Assembly: GCF_009650215.1 (NCBI RefSeq)
Contig: NZ_CP045851.1
Coordinates: forward strand, 1,403,189 to 1,467,188
Length of the DNA stretch: 64,000 bases
Reading direction: 5' to 3'
Origin: Actinomarinicola tropica
GTDB lineage: Bacteria; Actinomycetota; Acidimicrobiia; Acidimicrobiales; SKKL01
The translations under genes and the position numbers were made by a program. Below are positions 16,803 through 25,203 of this stretch, in pieces. Below the pieces are notes generated by a model that saw only the letters and a program-made list of their open reading frames with translations, was not told where the DNA came from and did no database searches. Positions within the stretch are counted from its first letter, which is position 1; every line of letters starts with the position of its first letter.

Positions 16803-17213
16803 ATGACCGACGAGATGACCGCCAACCTGAACGCCATGATGCCCCTCGGAGGCGTGCTCGGGATCTCCGCTGAGCGCATGGATCCGGAGGAGACGGTGCT
16901 GTCGATGCCGTGGCGTGCGGACCTGTGCACCACCGGCGGCCTCCTCCACGGCGGCGCCGTCATGGCCCTCGCCGACTCCGCCGGCGGCGCCTGTGCGTTC
17001 GCGAACCTGCCCGAGGGAGCGATCGGCACGTCGACGATCGAGTCGAAGACCAACTTCCTCGGCGGCGTGCGGGAGGGCACGGTCACCGCCACCGCCCGGC
17101 CGCTGCACGTCGGCTCGACGACGATCGTCGTGGAGACCGAGCTGCGGCGCGAGGACGGCCGGCTGGTCGCCAAGGTCACCCAGACCCAGACGGTGCTCCG
17201 ACCGAGGTCCTGA
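16803..17213 (+). CDS. PaaI-family hotdog thioesterase
   Basis: 136 residues. A single hotdog fold with GGLLHGGAVMALADSAGGACA, the HGG motif typical of acyl-CoA thioesterases of the PaaI/YbgC type, and TSTIESKTNFLGGVREGTV. ATG 16803 has GGGGAG nine bases upstream; ATG 16782 is an in-frame alternative. The substrate is unknown (aromatic or medium-chain acyl-CoA in relatives). It is near other acyl-CoA enzymes but has its own transcription unit. Confidence 0.88.
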   Translation: MTDEMTANLNAMMPLGGVLGISAERMDPEETVLSMPWRADLCTTGGLLHGGAVMALADSAGGACAFANLPEGAIGTSTIESKTNFLGGVREGTVTATARPLHVGSTTIVVETELRREDGRLVAKVTQTQTVLRPRS

Positions 17214-17243
17214 GCCCTGTCCCGCGGGGACCATGATGGGCAG

Positions 17244-17570
17244 ATGGGGACCTGGTCGCGGGTGCAGGTGGGCTTGCTCGTCGTCGCCGTCGCGGTGTTC
17301 GCCGTGGTGGCCGTGCTGGCGTTCATGGTGCTCGAGCCCGATCAGGAGGAGTGCGTCGTGGCCCACTACGACGGAGCCCCCGACACGGACCTGGCTCCGG
17401 AGGACGCGCTCGCCGAGTTCGTGGCCGCCAACCAGGACCGCTTCCCGGGCGCCGGCTGGGAGGTGGCGTCGACCGACGGCGACACGACGACCTTCACCAA
17501 CGAGGCCGACGGCGGTCACGAGGTCGTCGTCGAGCGGGGCGCCGTGCGGTCATTCGAGTCCTGCGACTGA
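17244..17570 (+). CDS. Hypothetical protein with N-terminal membrane anchor
   Basis: 108 residues, not recognised. One hydrophobic segment (VGLLVVAVAVFAVVAVLAFMV, about 9-29) followed by an extracellular domain of about 75 residues with two cysteines (EECVV and SCD), possibly a disulfide. ATG at 17244 lies 30 bases after the thioesterase; a CATGAT hexamer lies just upstream. Converges on the phosphatase gene. Confidence 0.6.
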   Translation: MGTWSRVQVGLLVVAVAVFAVVAVLAFMVLEPDQEECVVAHYDGAPDTDLAPEDALAEFVAANQDRFPGAGWEVASTDGDTTTFTNEADGGHEVVVERGAVRSFESCD

Positions 17571-17579
17571 CCCGCGGCC

Positions 17580-18371
17580 TCAGCCGCCGGTGTGGGCGAC
17601 GAGCGCTGACCGCAGCCGGCGGGGGAGGCTCGGCCGCAGCCCGAGGCACTCGACGGCGTAGCTCTCGAAGCCGCCCCACCGCCCGTGGACGTGGTCGATG
17701 ACCCGACGCAGCACCTCGGTCCGGGGTTCGACCAGGTGCCGGACCTCGTCGGCGGTCACCCCGTGGCGGTCGAGGTGGCGGGCGAGCGCCGCGAGGCGAG
17801 GAACCGCCCAGTGCGAGGTGCTCAGCTCGTAGTCGGCGACGATGTCGTCGTCGCCCACGCCGAGCACGCCGAGCAGCACGGCGGCGGCGATGCCGGTGCG
17901 GTCCTTGCCCGCGGCGCAGTGGAAGACGAGAGGTCGCCGAGGCGAGTCGACCGCGAGCTCGAGGATGGTACGGAGCTCCGACGTCAGGTGCTCCTCGAGG
18001 TGCCCGAGGTAGCTGGCGGTCAGGAGGTCGTCGTCACGGTCGGGGAACGAGCGGGAGGCGATCCGGTCCTCGAGGGTCCGCGCCGGGTCGGTGCGCGTCG
18101 ACGGCGACGTGCGCTCGTGGACCTCGACGCCGTGCGGGAGGCGGTTCGGCCTGGCGAGCCGTTCGTGGTGGCCCCGCAGGTCGACCACGACGGCGATCCC
18201 GAGGGAGGTCACCGTCTCGACGTCGCCGTCGGTGAGCGCGCAGAGATCAGACGACCGGTACACGCATCCCGTCCGGACCTCGCCCCCGTCCCGTGTCGGG
18301 TAGCCGCCGAGGTCGCGGAGGTTCAGGCACCCCTCCAGGCGGATGTGGCGCGAGTCGTCGGCCCGGGGCAT
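17580..18371 (-). CDS. Protein-tyrosine/serine phosphatase (IphP/MptpB-like)
   Basis: 263 residues. The CX5R active site is FHCAAGKDRTG, with the Lys-Asp after Gly that marks the lipid-capable/atypical tyrosine phosphatases such as MptpB. The N-terminus has LEGCLNLRDLGGYPTRDGG, the family signature. Cytoplasmic, no signal peptide. Its ATG shares one base with the stop of the upstream phosphoesterase gene (TGATG), so both are made together with dus. Natural substrate unknown (phosphoprotein or phosphoinositide in relatives). Confidence 0.88.
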   Translation of the reverse strand: MPRADDSRHIRLEGCLNLRDLGGYPTRDGGEVRTGCVYRSSDLCALTDGDVETVTSLGIAVVVDLRGHHERLARPNRLPHGVEVHERTSPSTRTDPARTLEDRIASRSFPDRDDDLLTASYLGHLEEHLTSELRTILELAVDSPRRPLVFHCAAGKDRTGIAAAVLLGVLGVGDDDIVADYELSTSHWAVPRLAALARHLDRHGVTADEVRHLVEPRTEVLRRVIDHVHGRWGGFESYAVECLGLRPSLPRRLRSALVAHTGG

Positions 18372-19165
18372 CAGCGTCCCATCTGCACGTGCCGGCCGAA
18401 GTACGAGTCCTCGATGAATCCGACGGCGGGGTGGCGCAGGGCGTGGAGCTGCCGGAGCACCTCCTCGACGTCGTAGGCGACCGATCGATGGCTGATGTCC
18501 GCGGCCGCCCCGGTGGCGTCGATGACGACGTAGCTCGCAGTGCAGCCGACGCCGTGTCGTGACGGGTTGGAGACGCTCCCGAGGTTGACCACGTCGCCCC
18601 GGCCGATCCGCCGGTGGAGGGGCAGGTGCGTGTGGCCGCCGCAGAGGACGTCGGCATCGGCGAGGTCGAGCAGCTCCTCGATCTCCGCATCGGACAGGCG
18701 CCCGTGGATGCCGGACCCGTCGTCACGATCCGGGGTGGCGTGCACGCCGACGATCCGTTCACCTGTGGCGAGCTCAGCTCGAAGCGTCGCCGGCAGCGAT
18801 GTCAGCCAGTCGAACCAGCCCGCCTCGTGCAGCCGCCCGGCGGTCCACGAGAAGCCGGCGATGAGGCCTGGCAGGTGCGGGCGTGCGGCCGCGGTGGCGG
18901 GGTCCGGCAGCGGTCGCTCTCCGGTGCGCACGTAGCGCTCGGAGTTGCCGGCGAGGAACCTGCAGCTCGGCAGCTCGTGGAGGCGCTCGAGCACACCGAC
19001 CGGATCCGGGCCGATCGCGACGAGGTCGCCGAGCGCCCACACCTCGTCGACCGGTGCCAGCGTGGCCAGGTCCGCCAGCACGGCGTCCAGCGCGACCAGG
19101 TTGGCGTGGACGTCGGAGAGGAGAGCCAGCCGCCGGATCGCACCCACGACCGGAGCTTCACACAT
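18371..19165 (-). CDS. Metallophosphoesterase (calcineurin-like, YfcE/MJ0936 type)
   Basis: 264 residues. The five metal-binding motifs are visible in order: SDVHANL, LGDLVAIGPDP, GNSE (in place of GNHD), GVHATP and GGHTHLP. The GNSE motif is seen in several actinobacterial relatives. Cytoplasmic phosphodiesterase or phosphatase, substrate unknown. Lies 24 bases after dus and overlaps the tyrosine phosphatase start, making a three-gene operon. Confidence 0.88.
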   Translation of the reverse strand: MCEAPVVGAIRRLALLSDVHANLVALDAVLADLATLAPVDEVWALGDLVAIGPDPVGVLERLHELPSCRFLAGNSERYVRTGERPLPDPATAAARPHLPGLIAGFSWTAGRLHEAGWFDWLTSLPATLRAELATGERIVGVHATPDRDDGSGIHGRLSDAEIEELLDLADADVLCGGHTHLPLHRRIGRGDVVNLGSVSNPSRHGVGCTASYVVIDATGAAADISHRSVAYDVEEVLRQLHALRHPAVGFIEDSYFGRHVQMGR

Positions 19166-19189
19166 CCGCGTCGGGAACGTCGTGGGGGT

Positions 19190-20305
19190 TCAGCCGCCGC
19201 TGTGGGCGACGAGGTCGTCCTCGACGCGGGCCATGGCGTCCGGGTGCTCGCACCAGCCGTGGGGGAGCGTGAGCCGGGTGATGGCATCGGTGCGGCCGCG
19301 AGGCGCTCGCACCGCCTCGGGCAGCACCGTCAGGTCCGGGTCGACCTCGTCGACCAGTGCGTGCACGTCCTCCACCGTGGCCACCGCACCCGCGCGGCGG
19401 CGCACCTCGGCACCGACCGGGTAGCCCTGCAGGTACCAGCGGAGGTGCTTGCGCAGCTTGCGGACCGCCGCCGTCTCGTCGTCGTACCAGTCGACCGCCA
19501 GCTCGACGTGGCGCCGCACGGTCGCCGCCACCACGCCGAAAGGCGGGGGTCCGAGCGGTGCGTGGCCGCGCATCGCCTGCTCGAGGTCGGCGAAGAGCCA
19601 CGGTCGGCCGAGGCAGCCCCGACCGATGACCACACCGTCGCAGCCGGTCTCGGCCATCATCCGCACGGCGTCGGTCGCCTCCCAGATGTCGCCGTTGCCG
19701 AGCACGGGGACGTCGGCGGGGAGCCGGGCGCGCAGCTCGCCGATGGCGTCCCACCGGGCGACGCCCGAGTAGCCCTGGACCGCCGTGCGAGCGTGGAGCG
19801 CCACTGCGGCCGCGCCGGCATCGGCTGCGATCGACGCGGCCTCGAGGAACGTGAGCCGTCCGTCGTCGAGCCCCATCCGCATCTTCACCGTGACCGGGAT
19901 CCGGCCGGCCCCGCCGACCGCGGCTTCGACGACCTGGCCGAAGAGGCGCCGGCGGACGGGCAGGGCGGCCCCGCCGCCGTTGCGGGTGATCTTCGGGACG
20001 GGGCACCCGAAGTTGAGGTCGATGTGATCGACACCGGCGTCGTCAGCCAACCGGCGGGCGGCCTCGCCCATCGCCCTCGGATCGGAGCCGTAGAGCTGGA
20101 CCGAGCGCGTCGCCTCGGAGGGGTGGTGGCTCGCCATCCGCCACGACTTGTCGGCCCCCTCCACCAGGCCGCGAGCGGTCAGCATCTCGGAGACGAAGAG
20201 GCCGCCGCCGGCCTCGGCGCACAGGACGCGGAACGGCGCGTCGGTGACCCCCGCCATGGGGGCGAGGACGACGGGGTGCCCCAGGTTCACCGCACCGATG
20301 CGCAT
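19190..20305 (-). CDS. dus: tRNA-dihydrouridine synthase (DusB/NifR3 type)
   Basis: 371 residues; FMN- and NADPH-dependent reduction of uridines in tRNA. N-terminal LAPMAGVTDAPFR, VQLYGSDP, then the active-site motif DLNFGCPVPKITRNGGGAAL with the catalytic Cys, KMRMGLDDG, and the FMN phosphate site GRGCLGRPWLF. The C-terminal helical domain is complete. A CATCAT hexamer lies six bases before its ATG. First gene of the dus-phosphoesterase-phosphatase operon. Confidence 0.93.
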   Translation of the reverse strand: MRIGAVNLGHPVVLAPMAGVTDAPFRVLCAEAGGGLFVSEMLTARGLVEGADKSWRMASHHPSEATRSVQLYGSDPRAMGEAARRLADDAGVDHIDLNFGCPVPKITRNGGGAALPVRRRLFGQVVEAAVGGAGRIPVTVKMRMGLDDGRLTFLEAASIAADAGAAAVALHARTAVQGYSGVARWDAIGELRARLPADVPVLGNGDIWEATDAVRMMAETGCDGVVIGRGCLGRPWLFADLEQAMRGHAPLGPPPFGVVAATVRRHVELAVDWYDDETAAVRKLRKHLRWYLQGYPVGAEVRRRAGAVATVEDVHALVDEVDPDLTVLPEAVRAPRGRTDAITRLTLPHGWCEHPDAMARVEDDLVAHSGG

Positions 20306-20360
20306 CGGGACATGATGGGGGGCGCGTGCGGCGATCGCACGCGGGGGTCAGGGGGAGCGC

Positions 20361-20957
20361 GTGTCGTACGAGGCGAACGCCGTCAAGCGGTGGGACCGGG
20401 CTGCGGCTCTGGTCGTCGTGGCCGGGCTCGTCGCCGGGTTCGCGTGGTTCAACTGGGCGCTCGACGACCAGACGCGCACGGTCAACGGCTTCGTGCGGCT
20501 GCCGCCCCGCAGCGACATCCCGCTCGAGATCGAGTCGCCGGGGACGTACACGATCTGGGCGGGCGCCGGCTGCAACGGCTTGTGCGACCCGCCACCGGCG
20601 GCCGAGATGTACGAGACGATGATCCTCGGCTTCCACCGCGACGGCAGCGTCGTGCGGCCCGAGCCGTTCCCCGGGGAGCAGTCCTACCGGCTCAACAGCA
20701 CCCAGCACGGCTACGCCGCGTGGGTCGTCCACTTCGACGAGCCCGGCACCTACGTGCTCGAGCGTCGCAACCTCGGCAGCGGGTCGGCCACGCTGCTGCT
20801 CGGTGAGGGGGAGGGCATGCCGACCCGGATCACCCCCGTGCTCGTCACCATCGGGGTGCTCACCGTCGGCATCGCCGGCGCGTTGCTCGTCATCGGCCGT
20901 GTGCGGCGGAAGCGAGCCCTCGACGCCATGGTCGCCCGCATCCACGGCGATCGCTGA
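20361..20957 (+). CDS. Hypothetical membrane protein with large extracellular domain
   Basis: 198 residues, not recognised. Hydrophobic segments at about 14-32 and 158-180 flank an extracellular beta-rich domain of about 120 residues with two cysteines close together (GCNGLCDPPP), probably a disulfide. Short Arg/Lys-rich cytoplasmic C-terminus. GTG start with AGGGGGA upstream, divergent from dus by 55 bases. Confidence 0.7.
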   Translation: MSYEANAVKRWDRAAALVVVAGLVAGFAWFNWALDDQTRTVNGFVRLPPRSDIPLEIESPGTYTIWAGAGCNGLCDPPPAAEMYETMILGFHRDGSVVRPEPFPGEQSYRLNSTQHGYAAWVVHFDEPGTYVLERRNLGSGSATLLLGEGEGMPTRITPVLVTIGVLTVGIAGALLVIGRVRRKRALDAMVARIHGDR

Positions 20958-20976
20958 GCCCCGCCAAGCCCTCGGC

Positions 20977-21035
20977 ACCCCACGGCCCATGGGGAGGCGA
21001 ACGACGGTGCGGCGTGCTTCGGCTCCCCGTGGGGT
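20977..21035. terminator. Possible hairpin between convergent genes
   Basis: ACCCCACGG (20977-20985) and CCGTGGGGT (21027-21035) are perfect 9-bp arms around a 41-base loop that itself contains short repeats. It lies in the 94-base gap between two convergent genes. Confidence 0.35.
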
Positions 21036-21051
21036 CGCGTGCGGCGACGCG

Positions 21052-21855
21052 TCAGGTCTCGGTGTGCCAGCGGAGCGCCCAGCGCTCGACCAGGCGCACG
21101 ATCGCGGTCGCGGCGATGCCCATCACCATCAGCACGGCGACGGCGGCCCACAGCTTGGTGATGGCCAGGCTGTTGCGGGCCTGGTTCATCGTGCGCCCGA
21201 GGCCCTCGGTCGAGCCGAACCACTCGGCGACGAGCGCGCCGATCAGCGCCAGGCCGACGCAGACCCGCAGGGCCGAGAACAGGTACGGCAGCGCGTGGGG
21301 GACGCGCAGCTTCCAGAACACCTCGCGGCGGCTCGCGGCGACCGACCGCAGGAGCTCCTCGGTCATGGGGTCGATGGCCCGCAGCCCGGTGGCGGCGTTC
21401 ACGACGAGGGGGACGAAGGTGATGAGCGCGGCCATCACGACCTTCGGGGCGAGCCCGAAGCCGAGCCAGATCACGAGGGGCGTGGCCAGCGCGATCACCG
21501 GCGTGACCTGCACCATCGTGACGACCGGACCGAGCGCGCGGTCGACGGCGCGGAAGTGCGACATCAGCACGGCGATCCCGAGGGCGACGACGGTGGCGAC
21601 CACGAGCCCGAGAAGCGCCTCGGTACCGGTGACGAGGGCCTGGTCCCACCAGTAGGACGGCTCCTCCGACAGGGCGCCCCAGATCGCCGTCGGCGCCGGG
21701 AGGACGAGGGGGCTGATGTCGCGCAGCCGCACGAACAGCTCCCAGCTGCCGAACAGGACGGCGAAGGCGAGCGCCGGCGGGACGACCGCGGCCAGCGCAC
21801 GCCGGTGCCGACCCGGTGGATCGGGCGGGACGTAGGGCTCCATCGTCACGCTCAT
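21052..21855 (-). CDS. ABC transporter permease (SsuC/ThiX/RibX family)
   Basis: 267 residues with about six membrane segments and the BPD_transp_1 loop EELLRSVAASRREVFWKLRVPHALPYLF, the EAA motif of importers for nitrate, taurine and thiamine/riboflavin precursors (split here: EELLRSVAAS, then the KLRVPHALPY part). Its ATG overlaps the stop of the ATPase gene (ATGA). No substrate-binding protein gene lies nearby. Because the operon begins with riboflavin synthase, a flavin or flavin-precursor substrate is plausible but unproven. Confidence 0.88.
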   Translation of the reverse strand: MSVTMEPYVPPDPPGRHRRALAAVVPPALAFAVLFGSWELFVRLRDISPLVLPAPTAIWGALSEEPSYWWDQALVTGTEALLGLVVATVVALGIAVLMSHFRAVDRALGPVVTMVQVTPVIALATPLVIWLGFGLAPKVVMAALITFVPLVVNAATGLRAIDPMTEELLRSVAASRREVFWKLRVPHALPYLFSALRVCVGLALIGALVAEWFGSTEGLGRTMNQARNSLAITKLWAAVAVLMVMGIAATAIVRLVERWALRWHTET

Positions 21856-22646
21856 CGCTTCCCAGCCCCCAGGGCCTGGCGGATGCGGCGCACGTGCTCG
21901 TGGAAGCGGGGCTCGTCCTCGACGCCCCGGGGACGGGGGCGCGGGAGGTCGATCGGCTCAATCGCGGTGATGTGGCCCGGGCGGGGCGCCATCACGACGA
22001 CGCGATCCGAGAGCAGGACCGCCTCCTCGATGGAGTGGGTGACGAACACGCAGGTCGCGCCGCTCCGCTCCCAGACGTCGAGCACCAGGTGGCGCATGTC
22101 GGCCCGGGTGATCTCGTCGAGGGCCGCGAGGGGCTCGTCCATCAAGAGGACCGGTGCGCAGAGGGCCATCGCCCGGGCCAGCGCCACCCGCTGCTGCATG
22201 CCGCCCGAGAGCTCGCGGGGGTGGGCGTGCTCGAACCCCGTGAGACCGACCTGGGCGAGGAGCGTGCGGGCGTCGAGGCGGGGGGCCGTGCCGTGGCGCC
22301 GGTTGACCTCCCCGAGCAGCTCGACGTTGCCGAGCACGTCCCGCCAGGGGAGGAGCGCCGGCACCTGGGGCACGAAGCCGAAGTGCTTGCGCCGACGGGC
22401 CTCGTCGGGCGGCAGGGTGCCCACGCGCACCACGCCGGCGTCGGCCTCGAGCAGGCCGCCGATGACGCGCAGCAACGTCGTCTTCCCGCAGCCGGAGGGG
22501 CCGATGAGGCTGACGAGCTCGCCCTCGGCGACCTCGAGGTCGATGCCACGCAGCGCCTCGACGCGCTGCCCGCGCCGCCCGAACCCCTTCGACACGCCGG
22601 AGAGGTGGATGCCCTCCGCGACGGGCAGGGCCCCGTTGTCCCTCAC
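21852..22646 (-). CDS. ABC transporter ATP-binding protein (SsuB/TauB-like)
   Basis: 264 residues. Walker A GPSGCGKTTLL, Q-loop FVPQVPALLPWRDV, signature LSGGMQQRVALARAMA, Walker B VLLMDEPLAALDE and the H-loop VTHS. The frame is open far upstream, but GTG 22646 is chosen because it overlaps the ribE stop (GTGA). It is followed by the permease with a four-base overlap. The close coupling with ribE suggests co-regulation with riboflavin supply. Confidence 0.9.
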   Translation of the reverse strand: MRDNGALPVAEGIHLSGVSKGFGRRGQRVEALRGIDLEVAEGELVSLIGPSGCGKTTLLRVIGGLLEADAGVVRVGTLPPDEARRRKHFGFVPQVPALLPWRDVLGNVELLGEVNRRHGTAPRLDARTLLAQVGLTGFEHAHPRELSGGMQQRVALARAMALCAPVLLMDEPLAALDEITRADMRHLVLDVWERSGATCVFVTHSIEEAVLLSDRVVVMAPRPGHITAIEPIDLPRPRPRGVEDEPRFHEHVRRIRQALGAGKR

Positions 22647-23218
22647 GCGCCCGCGGGACCGCCGGGCAGCAGCCGCTCGACGTACTTGGCGATGACGTCC
22701 ACCTCGAGGTTCACGGCGGCGCCCACCGGCTTGTGGCCGAGCGTCGTCACCTCGGCGGTGTGGGGGATGATCGCCGCGGTGACCGCGTCGTCGAGCACGG
22801 CCACGATCGTGAGGCTGACGCCGTCGATCGTGATCGATCCCTTCTCCACGCAGTAGCGGATCACCGTGGACGGCACCTCGACCCGCAGGTCGGGCGGCCG
22901 GGCGAGGATCCGGCCGACGCCGTCGACGTGGCCCTGCACGATGTGGCCGCCGAGCCGGTCGCCGACCCGGGTGGGGCGCTCGAAGTTCACGGGGTCGCCG
23001 GGCGACAGCTCGCCGAGCGAGGTGCGGGACAGCGTCTCGTCGGTGACGTCGGTGGCCCACCAGTCGTTGCCGTGCTCGACGACGGTGAGGCAGCAGCCGT
23101 TCGTGGCGATCGAATCGCCGATGGCGATGCCGTCGAGCACGGTCCGCGCCGAGAAGCGGAACCGGTGGCCGTCGCGCTCGACGAAGCGCCCGAGCTCCTC
23201 GACCAGGCCGGTGAACAT
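22643..23218 (-). CDS. ribE: Riboflavin synthase, alpha chain
   Basis: 191 residues; dismutates two 6,7-dimethyl-8-ribityllumazine molecules to riboflavin. Two lumazine-binding repeats start with MFTGLVEELGRF and GHIVQGHVDGVGRI; ATNGCCLTV and ITIDGVSLTIV are the matching ligand motifs. ATG start with GGAGG eight bases upstream. No ribBA, ribH or ribD is adjacent; instead an ABC transporter pair is translationally coupled downstream. No FMN riboswitch is evident in the 117-base divergent gap. Confidence 0.94.
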   Translation of the reverse strand: MFTGLVEELGRFVERDGHRFRFSARTVLDGIAIGDSIATNGCCLTVVEHGNDWWATDVTDETLSRTSLGELSPGDPVNFERPTRVGDRLGGHIVQGHVDGVGRILARPPDLRVEVPSTVIRYCVEKGSITIDGVSLTIVAVLDDAVTAAIIPHTAEVTTLGHKPVGAAVNLEVDVIAKYVERLLPGGPAGA

Positions 23219-23335
23219 CAGGGTGACCTCCGAGCGTCACGGGTACGGGGCACCAGTGTGTCCACACGGGCGCCGTCGCGGGCGAACCCGCCGTGCCACC
23301 CTGGACCGCACGACCGACACGTCCCGAGGAGCGCC

Positions 23336-24721
23336 ATGACCTTCCTGCTGCCGCACGAGCCGATCACCTCGATCGACGCCTACCTGGCCACCGAGGTCGG
23401 GGGCCGAGGCATCGAGCGGGCCCGGGAGCTGGGTCCCGAGGCGACGATCGAGGAGATCACCCGCTCCGGGCTGCGCGGGCGGGGCGGTGGGGGGTTCCCC
23501 ACCGGGCGGAAGTGGGCGGGGATCGCCGGTCGTCCGGGCGGGCGGGCGTACCTGGTCTGCAACGGCGCGGAGGGCGAGCCCGGGACGTTCAAGGACCGCG
23601 CGCTGCTGCGTGCCAACCCGTACCAGTTCGTCGAGGGCGCGATCGTCGCCGCCCACGCGATCGGTGCCGAGGAGGTCTACGTCGGCCTGAAGGCCAGCTT
23701 CGTCCGGGAGAGGGAGGCGGTCACCCGTGCGATCCAGGAGATGCAGGAGGCGGGCCTGTGCACCGACTGCACCGTCACGGTGGTCGCCGGGCCCGACGAG
23801 TACCTGTTCGGGGAGGAGAAGGCGATGCTCGAGGTCATCGAGGGCAAGCCGCCGCTCCCGCGCTGGTTCCCGCCCTACGAGCACGGGCTCTTCGCCACCT
23901 CTCCCCAGCTCGGATGGGAGGCCACGCCCCAGCCCGGCGGGACCGACGGAGAGCCGAACCCCACGCTGGTCAACAACGTGGAGACGTTGTCGAACGTCCC
24001 CCACATCCTCGCCCGTGGCGTCGACTGGTTCCGCTCCATGGGCACGCCCGACTCCCCGGGCACGATCGTGACGACGGTCGTGGGCGACGTCGTCGCGCCG
24101 GACGTCGGCGAGGTCGAGCTCGGCACGCCGCTGTCCGCGGTCATCGACGCGGTGGGCAGCGGGATGAGCGCGGGCCGCTCGGTCAAGGCCGTGTTCTCCG
24201 GCGTGGCGAACCGCGTCGTGACCGCCGCGCACCTCGACGTGCCCGTGTCCTACGAGGGCTTCGCCGCGATCGGCAGCGGGATGGGCTCGGCGGGGTTCAT
24301 CGTCTACGACGACCGGGCCTGCATGGTCGACGCGGCCTACCGCTTCTCGCGCTTCTTGTCGGTGGAGTCGTGCGGGCAGTGCCCGCCGTGCAAGCTCGGA
24401 TCGAGCGCCATCACCCTCCACCTCCAGCGGCTCGAGACCGGCGGCGGCGACGAGAGCGATCTCGCCGGGATCGCCAGGTGGCTCCAGAAGGTCACCGACG
24501 GCAACCGCTGCTTCCTCGCGGTGGAGGAGCAGCAGGTCGTCGAGAGCGTGCTCCGGGCGTTCCCCGAGGAGTTCGACGCCCACGCCGCCCACGGCGGCTG
24601 CCCCCACCCGTCCGAGGGTCTCGTGCCGATGCCGAAGATCGTCGACCTCGCGGACGGCGTCGCGACCTACGACGAGACCTTCTGGCGGAAGCGCCCGGAC
24701 TGGACCTACGACCCGGAGTGA
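23336..24721 (+). CDS. NuoF-like NADH dehydrogenase 51-kDa subunit homologue, standing alone
   Basis: 461 residues. FMN/NADH motifs GLRGRGGGGFPTGRKW and CNGAEGEPGTFKDR, an SLBB domain, and the 4Fe-4S motif SCGQCPPCKLGS with a fourth Cys in NRCFLAVEE. ATG 23336 (GAGGAG upstream) gives the family start. NuoE and NuoG are not next to it, so it may serve another diaphorase-type complex, for example a formate dehydrogenase, hydrogenase or NAD-linked ferredoxin reductase encoded elsewhere. It could also be the main nuoF dispersed from its operon. Confidence 0.85.
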   Translation: MTFLLPHEPITSIDAYLATEVGGRGIERARELGPEATIEEITRSGLRGRGGGGFPTGRKWAGIAGRPGGRAYLVCNGAEGEPGTFKDRALLRANPYQFVEGAIVAAHAIGAEEVYVGLKASFVREREAVTRAIQEMQEAGLCTDCTVTVVAGPDEYLFGEEKAMLEVIEGKPPLPRWFPPYEHGLFATSPQLGWEATPQPGGTDGEPNPTLVNNVETLSNVPHILARGVDWFRSMGTPDSPGTIVTTVVGDVVAPDVGEVELGTPLSAVIDAVGSGMSAGRSVKAVFSGVANRVVTAAHLDVPVSYEGFAAIGSGMGSAGFIVYDDRACMVDAAYRFSRFLSVESCGQCPPCKLGSSAITLHLQRLETGGGDESDLAGIARWLQKVTDGNRCFLAVEEQQVVESVLRAFPEEFDAHAAHGGCPHPSEGLVPMPKIVDLADGVATYDETFWRKRPDWTYDPE

Positions 24722-24731
24722 CCGGCGATCG

Positions 24732-25178
24732 TCAGCTCGGCGATCCCCACCGCTCGGCCACGGCGGCGTACACGCCCTGGTCGTGGGAGAACTCGATCAC
24801 GTTGCCGTCGGGGTCGGTCAGGGCGCACACGTAGCCGACCGGCGCCGGCAGCTGGCGGGCCTCCCAGTGGAGGCAGCCCGCCTCGGCGCCGCGGCGGGCG
24901 ACCTCGTCGACGTCCTCGCGGGTCGGGACCTCGATGCCGAGGTGCGCGAACGGCGCGAGCTGCGGCTGGGGCCGGCCCCGCTCGGCGTTGAACATGACGA
25001 GGACGAGCACGAACGGCCGGTCCGTGGCGCCCGGATGGGAGAGCCAGGCGTTCTGGCCGTCGTCGTCGGCGTGGCGGGCGACGACCTCGAGCGGGGTGAA
25101 CGTCGTGTACCAGTCGACCGAGGCGTCGAGGTCGGAGCTCGGCAGCGCGACGTGGGTCCAGCGAGGTTCGCTCAGCAT
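24732..25178 (-). CDS. VOC/glyoxalase-family protein
   Basis: 148 residues from ATG 25178. Two beta-alpha-beta-beta-beta units: WTHVALPSSDLDASVDWYTTF, and FAHLGIEVP with LTDPDGNVIEFSHDQG. Metal ligands His, His and Glu are in expected places. Could be a dioxygenase, lyase or isomerase; the substrate is unknown. A start at GTG 25196 is possible. Ends ten bases from the nuoF-like gene (convergent). Confidence 0.85.
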   Translation of the reverse strand: MLSEPRWTHVALPSSDLDASVDWYTTFTPLEVVARHADDDGQNAWLSHPGATDRPFVLVLVMFNAERGRPQPQLAPFAHLGIEVPTREDVDEVARRGAEAGCLHWEARQLPAPVGYVCALTDPDGNVIEFSHDQGVYAAVAERWGSPS

Positions 25179-25203
25179 GGGGCCAGTGTGGCCCACCGTG
25201 CGC

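Noticed and set aside
23219-23335. An FMN riboswitch upstream of ribE.
   Set aside because: The 117-base gap lacks the conserved FMN-element helices and is shared with a divergent gene; a plain Shine-Dalgarno is present.
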